Shown here piece after piece: positions 6,811-9,848 of a DNA stretch of 9,848 nt; the stretch's first letter is position 1; every line of letters begins with the position of its first letter. The stretch spans positions 1-9,848 of the forward strand of contig JAGHVP010000056.1 in the NCBI GenBank assembly GCA_018064305.1, written 5' to 3'. The translations under genes were made by a program, and so were the position numbers. Source of the DNA: Candidatus Equibacterium intestinale. Lineage in GTDB: Bacteria > Bacteroidota > Bacteroidia > Bacteroidales > UBA932. The notes beneath the pieces are model-generated. The model worked only from the letters and a program-made list of their open reading frames with translations, was not told the DNA's origin and searched no databases.

Positions 6811-8172
6811 TGAATTTAATACAAACTTGAACAATCTGTTTGTTCTAACCCTGCCTGAAGCATCTTTCGACAGCCAGATAAGTGCCGGTCTGCCCACAAT
6901 GTGGTCTTCAGGGACAAAGCCCCAGTAGCGGGAATCCAGCGAGTTATGACGGTTGTCACCCATCATGAAATAGTAGTTCTGCTTGAATGTATATTCAGTG
7001 ATCTCCTCACCGCCGATATAGAACTTACCGTCCTTCTCTTCGAAGTCATTGTGTTCATATACAGCGATTATCCTGCGGTAGAAGGCGATATTGTCCTGGT
7101 TGAGCTCTACAGTTGCCCCCTTCTCGGGAATCCAGATGGGACCGTAGTTGTCACGCGTATAGTTGCGCTGGTCGAATGGGAACAGCATCTTGTAGGAATC
7201 CATTCCGTCGGGCGGGAACTCGTCGATGTTGGCAATTGCGCTTACGACGTTCGGCATCTTCACAAGAGCCTGGTGTGCGGCTGAAGTAAGGGGCAGTGAA
7301 TGATATCCCGGGAGACGGTTGTCATAATACACCTCTTCCCTGTTGATCCCGAGCTTCTCAAGGCTGCTTATGGCGATGGGCTTGCCGTTTGTGACAACCT
7401 TGTATGTGATCTGGATGCCGGGGTACACCTCCTGCTGTTCGCCGTTGATATAAACCATTCCTCCGGAAACCGCAAGCGAGTCGCCTGCCACTCCGACGCA
7501 TCTCTTCACATAGTGGTCTGTCTTGTCGGCAGGACGCACCAGCACGGGACCGAACATGCTCTCTGTGTATTCCTTTCCGTTGATGCGTACGTGTGCGTAG
7601 TAATCTTCTCCGGGCACCTGTGTGAGCACTGTGTCACCATTTGGGAAGTTGAACACTACGCAGTCACCGCGGCGAATACCGCGTCCGAACGGCTTGAGCC
7701 TGCGGTACTGCCACTGCAATGCTGTGGAATACGACTCTTTGCTGCCGATGCGGTTATGTGTGAACGGTATGGTGAGCGGAGTCTGCGGCATACGTGGGCC
7801 GTAGCTCAGCTTGTCCACAAAGAGGAAGTCGCCTGTCATCAAAGTATTCTCCATTGAAGATGAAGGGATCTTGAATGACTGGAAGAAGAATATGTTGATG
7901 AATGTGACCACAATCACTGCGAATATGATTGCATCAAGCCAGTCAAGCATCTTCATCCAGAGCACGGGGAAGAAGCCTTTCGGAGGATTGTCCGGATCAT
8001 ACTCCTTCTTCCAGAACGCCCATTTCACCTTATTTGTGACGCATGAGTCGAAAACCACGATGAGGCCGAGCATCCACCACCAGCTTTTCATCCACACCAC
8101 CCAAAGGCAATAAAGGATGCCCCAGAAGGCAAACTTCACCCATTTGTTTGAAAGAATACTTTTGAAATTCAT
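6808..8172 (-). CDS. lepB: Signal peptidase I, large Bacteroidetes form
   Basis: 454 residues, clearly longer than E. coli LepB (about 324) but in the range usual for Bacteroidetes. It cleaves signal peptides from exported proteins at the periplasmic face of the inner membrane. Hydrophobic segments at about 11-26 and 31-44 and a third at about 79-97 precede the catalytic domain. Box B holds the nucleophile: IPSSSMENT, Ser106. Box D is YVKRCVGVAGD with the general base Lys223. Box E is GDNRHNSLDSRYWG (405-418). The extra length lies between boxes D and E (about 232-360) and includes a second box-D-like stretch near 364-388. The ATG at 8170-8172 starts 94 nt after the rplT stop, behind a hairpin. 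I see no clear promoter of its own. Confidence 0.96.
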   Translation of the reverse strand: MNFKSILSNKWVKFAFWGILYCLWVVWMKSWWWMLGLIVVFDSCVTNKVKWAFWKKEYDPDNPPKGFFPVLWMKMLDWLDAIIFAVIVVTFINIFFFQSFKIPSSSMENTLMTGDFLFVDKLSYGPRMPQTPLTIPFTHNRIGSKESYSTALQWQYRRLKPFGRGIRRGDCVVFNFPNGDTVLTQVPGEDYYAHVRINGKEYTESMFGPVLVRPADKTDHYVKRCVGVAGDSLAVSGGMVYINGEQQEVYPGIQITYKVVTNGKPIAISSLEKLGINREEVYYDNRLPGYHSLPLTSAAHQALVKMPNVVSAIANIDEFPPDGMDSYKMLFPFDQRNYTRDNYGPIWIPEKGATVELNQDNIAFYRRIIAVYEHNDFEEKDGKFYIGGEEITEYTFKQNYYFMMGDNRHNSLDSRYWGFVPEDHIVGRPALIWLSKDASGRVRTNRLFKFVLNS

Positions 8173-8199
8173 ATCGGACTATTATTTCTTTTTAACAAC

Positions 8200-8240
8200 A
8201 TAGAGACGAAGCGTCCTTTATGTCGGGGCCCCGTCTCTAC
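8200..8240. repeat. Inverted repeat / hairpin between rplT and lepB
   Basis: Perfect 8-bp arms TAGAGACG (8201-8208) and CGTCTCTA (8232-8239), extended by a G-U pair, enclose 23 nt with an inner GGGGCCCC palindrome at 8225-8232. It lies in the 94-nt spacer after rplT. It could end or process the thrS-infC-rpmI-rplT transcript, since TTGTTAAAAAG follows on the minus strand, but there is no proper T-run. The TAGAGACG...CGTCTCTA arms resemble short dispersed intergenic hairpins that I recall from Bacteroidetes genomes. Confidence 0.6.
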
Positions 8241-8266
8241 ATTATGAAAACAAACAGTTTCGAAAA

Positions 8267-8611
8267 CTATTTTACAGAGTTGATGATAGCTTCGAAAGCC
8301 TGAGGGTTGTTCATAGCCAGGTCAGCGAGAACCTTACGGTTCAGACCGACGTTCTGAGCGTGGATCTTACCCATGAACTGTGAGTAAGTCATACCGTGCT
8401 GACGTGCAGCAGCGTTGATACGGGTGATCCACAATGCGCGGAATGTGCGTTTTTTGGTTTTACGGTCACGGTATGCATAAGTCAAACCTTTCTCATAGGT
8501 GTTTTTGGCAACCGTCCACACGTTTTTCCTTGAGAGGAAATTACCGCGGGTCTCTTTCAAGATTTTTTTGCGGCGAGCTCTTGAAGCTACTGAATTTACC
8601 GATCTGGGCAT
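8267..8611 (-). CDS. rplT: 50S ribosomal protein L20 (bL20)
   Basis: 114 residues, normal L20 length. The hallmark N-terminus MPRSVNSVASRARRKKILK is followed by RKNVWTVAKNTYEKGLTYAY, RALWITRINAAARQHGM and a C-terminal half ending NPQAFEAIINSVK. It binds 23S rRNA early in large-subunit assembly and, in several bacteria, represses its own operon through an mRNA site. Last gene of the thrS-infC-rpmI-rplT cluster, with the usual partner rpmI 79 nt upstream. Confidence 0.98.
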   Translation of the reverse strand: MPRSVNSVASRARRKKILKETRGNFLSRKNVWTVAKNTYEKGLTYAYRDRKTKKRTFRALWITRINAAARQHGMTYSQFMGKIHAQNVGLNRKVLADLAMNNPQAFEAIINSVK

Positions 8612-8690
8612 AATTTAATGATTTTTGACAGTCAGCGTCTTTGTCATCTGCAAAGAACTTTCATTGCTGAACTTTCGGTTAATAATAATG
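8612..8690 (-). other. 79-nt rpmI-rplT spacer with short direct repeat
   Basis: The longest spacer inside the ribosomal cluster. On the plus strand GAACTTTC occurs twice (8655-8662 and 8669-8676), 14 nt apart. Nearer rplT, TGACA and TGTCA on the minus strand could form a 5-bp stem. L20 represses rpmI-rplT translation via mRNA structure in E. coli and B. subtilis, so a regulatory role is conceivable, but I see no known L20 site. Confidence 0.25.
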
Positions 8691-8885
8691 TTACTTGACC
8701 AACAGCTGTTTGATAGTCTTTACGTCTACAGCTTCTGCCATAGCAACGTGACCGAGGTTTCTTTTCTGTTTTTTGGTCTTCTTTGTGAGAATGTGGCTGT
8801 GATAAGCGTGTCTTCTCTTGATCTTACCCGATCCGGTGAGCGTAAAACGCTTCTTTGAACCGGAGTTGGTTTTCATTTTAGGCAT
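8691..8885 (-). CDS. rpmI: 50S ribosomal protein L35 (bL35)
   Basis: 64 residues, normal L35 length, starting MPKMKTNSGSKKRFTLTGSG and continuing KIKRRHAYHSHILTKKTKKQKR; very basic. It is a large-subunit protein. It begins 30 nt after the infC stop, in the conserved infC-rpmI-rplT order. The A/T-rich spacer before the ATG has no Shine-Dalgarno. Confidence 0.98.
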   Translation of the reverse strand: MPKMKTNSGSKKRFTLTGSGKIKRRHAYHSHILTKKTKKQKRNLGHVAMAEAVDVKTIKQLLVK

Positions 8886-8915
8886 TTTAACTAAATTTTA
8901 TTGTTAGTAAATAGT

Positions 8916-9509
8916 TTACTTCTTCTTGTTGGGGCTGAGCATCATAATCATGCGCTTTCCCTCGAGCTTAGGCATCTGCTCTGCCTTTCCGTAATCTTCA
9001 AGCTCTACTGCAAATCTCAGAAGGAGTTTCTCACCCTGCTCCGAGAAGAGGATCGAACGGCCGCGGAAGAACACATATGCCTTCACCTTGCAACCTTCCT
9101 GAAGAAAGCTCTTTGCGTGGTTGAGCTTGAACTGGAAGTCGTGCTCATCGGTCTGAGGCCCGAAACGGATCTCTTTGATGACAACCTTCGACGCATTTGC
9201 TTTCTGCTCCTTCGCTTTTTTGCGCTGCTGGTACAGGAACTTCTGGTAATCGATGATCTTGCACACGGGCGGATTTGCAGTAGCTGCTATCTCGACCAGG
9301 TCAAGCTCGAGCTCTTCAGCCATGGCAAGAGCCTTTGAGAGTGGATATACACCCTGCTCGGGGATATTGTCACCCACAAGTCTCACCTCGGAAGCGGTGA
9401 TCTGTTCGTTGATTCTATGTCCGTCTTCGTCCTTTCTGGTCTGACGGACAGGCTGCTGCGGCCGGGGAGCCGGTTTCGGCTTCGGGGGCCTGTAGTTTGC
9501 GTTTGCTAT
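8916..9509 (-). CDS. infC: Translation initiation factor IF-3, predicted ATA start
   Basis: 197 residues if started at the ATA at 9507-9509. The conserved IF3 N-domain opening RINEQITASEVRLVGDN begins at residue 32 and must be included. The first GTG in frame (9384-9386) is the Val of SEVRL and would remove it. No ATG, GTG or TTG lies between the upstream in-frame TAA (9525-9527) and that GTG. A GGAGGA (9517-9522) sits 7 nt before the ATA, an ideal Shine-Dalgarno distance. Residues 7-25 are a proline-rich extension. Further IF3 markers are PPVCKIIDYQKFLYQ, the linker KKAKEQK, KEIRFGPQTDEHD and the C-terminal LEGKRMIMMLSP. IF3 keeps the 30S subunit free and rejects poor start codons. Use of a non-standard start in its own mRNA is the classic autoregulation seen with AUU in E. 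coli. Confidence 0.92.
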   Translation of the reverse strand: MANANYRPPKPKPAPRPQQPVRQTRKDEDGHRINEQITASEVRLVGDNIPEQGVYPLSKALAMAEELELDLVEIAATANPPVCKIIDYQKFLYQQRKKAKEQKANASKVVIKEIRFGPQTDEHDFQFKLNHAKSFLQEGCKVKAYVFFRGRSILFSEQGEKLLLRFAVELEDYGKAEQMPKLEGKRMIMMLSPNKKK

Positions 9510-9516
9510 AGTTGTG

Positions 9517-9522
9517 TCCTCC
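9517..9522 (-). promoter_or_regulatory. Shine-Dalgarno sequence of infC
   Basis: GGAGGA on the minus strand, 7 nt before the predicted ATA start. It decides the start assignment because no standard start codon fits. It is also the only strong Shine-Dalgarno I find before any gene here; the spacers in front of rpmI, rplT, lepB, rpmB, DUF4295, ftsY and pheT lack one, as expected in Bacteroidetes. Confidence 0.75.
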
Positions 9523-9537
9523 AGTTAAATAGCTAAA

Positions 9538-9848
9538 TCAGTTGAGCTCAGCCTTTACAGCGTCCTGTATGTAAGCAGTGAACTCATCAACTGTCATGGT
9601 ACCGAGATTTTCGCCTCCCTGCCTGCGTACAGCCACTGAATTTGCAGCCTCTTCCTTCTCTCCTACAACGAGTATGAAGGGTATACGCTTAAGCTCATTT
9701 TCACGTATCTTCTTGCCAATCGTCTCGTTACGGTCGTCAATCGAGGCGCGAATATCGCAATTATTGAGTAAATCGCAAACTTTTTTTGCAAAATCGTTAA
9801 ATTTCTCACTGATAGGGAGTATCACTGCCTGCACGGGTGTGAGCCAGA
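9538..9848 (-). CDS. thrS: Threonyl-tRNA synthetase, C-terminal part
   Basis: The last 102 residues of ThrRS; the gene enters from the right edge. The visible part is the C-terminal anticodon-binding domain, beginning WLTPVQAVILPISE and containing GKKIRENELKRIPFILVVG, the SVAVRRQGGENLGTM segment and the closing helix DEFTAYIQ. This domain reads the tRNA-Thr anticodon; the catalytic and editing domains lie outside the window. An internal GTG at 9832-9834 is not a start, since the homology continues to the edge. infC begins 28 nt after the stop, the usual thrS-infC order. Confidence 0.95.
   Translation of the reverse strand, partial: WLTPVQAVILPISEKFNDFAKKVCDLLNNCDIRASIDDRNETIGKKIRENELKRIPFILVVGEKEEAANSVAVRRQGGENLGTMTVDEFTAYIQDAVKAELN

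Noticed and set aside
9384..9386. GTG as the start of infC
   Set aside because: It is the valine inside the conserved IF3 motif SEVRL and would delete the RINEQI region that continues openly upstream.
1..9848. CRISPR array, insertion sequence, tRNA or rRNA genes
   Set aside because: I saw no spaced direct repeats of CRISPR type, no transposase, and no tRNA-like or rRNA-like sequence. The only tandem repeat is the coding 3 x 21 bp array.

Overview
The window looks like a chromosomal core-gene region of a Bacteroidetes bacterium, most likely order Bacteroidales. Three things point there. The 53-residue DUF4295 protein, a Bacteroidetes-restricted family, lies directly after rpmB and rpmG. The type I signal peptidase has the large form usual in that phylum. 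Two intergenic regions carry Bacteroides-type promoter boxes (TTTG, then TAnnTTTG about 20 nt later), and nearly every gene lacks a Shine-Dalgarno sequence. I cannot name a genus. Every gene I can support lies on the minus strand, so the window reads biologically from right to left.

Right end (about 8267-9848): the end of thrS, then infC, rpmI and rplT, the classic threonyl-tRNA synthetase / IF3 / L35 / L20 translation cluster. infC has no ATG, GTG or TTG that would give a complete protein. Its only sensible start is an ATA placed 7 nt after a clear GGAGGA, the one strong Shine-Dalgarno in the window. After a hairpin-bearing spacer comes lepB (6808-8172), signal peptidase I.

Middle (about 6097-6720): rpmB, rpmG and the DUF4295 gene form a tight small-ribosomal-protein operon, with a good promoter in front and an intrinsic terminator behind. 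Next is a compact run with 14-24 nt spacers: a COG0731-like radical SAM protein, ftsY (signal-recognition-particle receptor), pheT (phenylalanyl-tRNA synthetase beta chain) and a small four-helix membrane protein of unknown function.

Left end (1-1310): accessory in character. A HigB-like mRNA interferase and a HigA-like antitoxin form a toxin-antitoxin pair. The promoter -7 box lies inside a palindrome and so close to the higB ATG that the mRNA should be leaderless or nearly so. Four bases after the antitoxin stop begins a gene that runs off the left edge. It encodes an HPr-kinase-like P-loop protein with an in-frame 3 x 21 bp tandem repeat in its N-terminal part.

Most of the window is protein-synthesis and protein-export machinery. 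I see no clearly new multi-gene system. The best leads are the infC start, the leaderless toxin promoter with its operator, and the repeat-containing P-loop gene coupled to the toxin-antitoxin pair.
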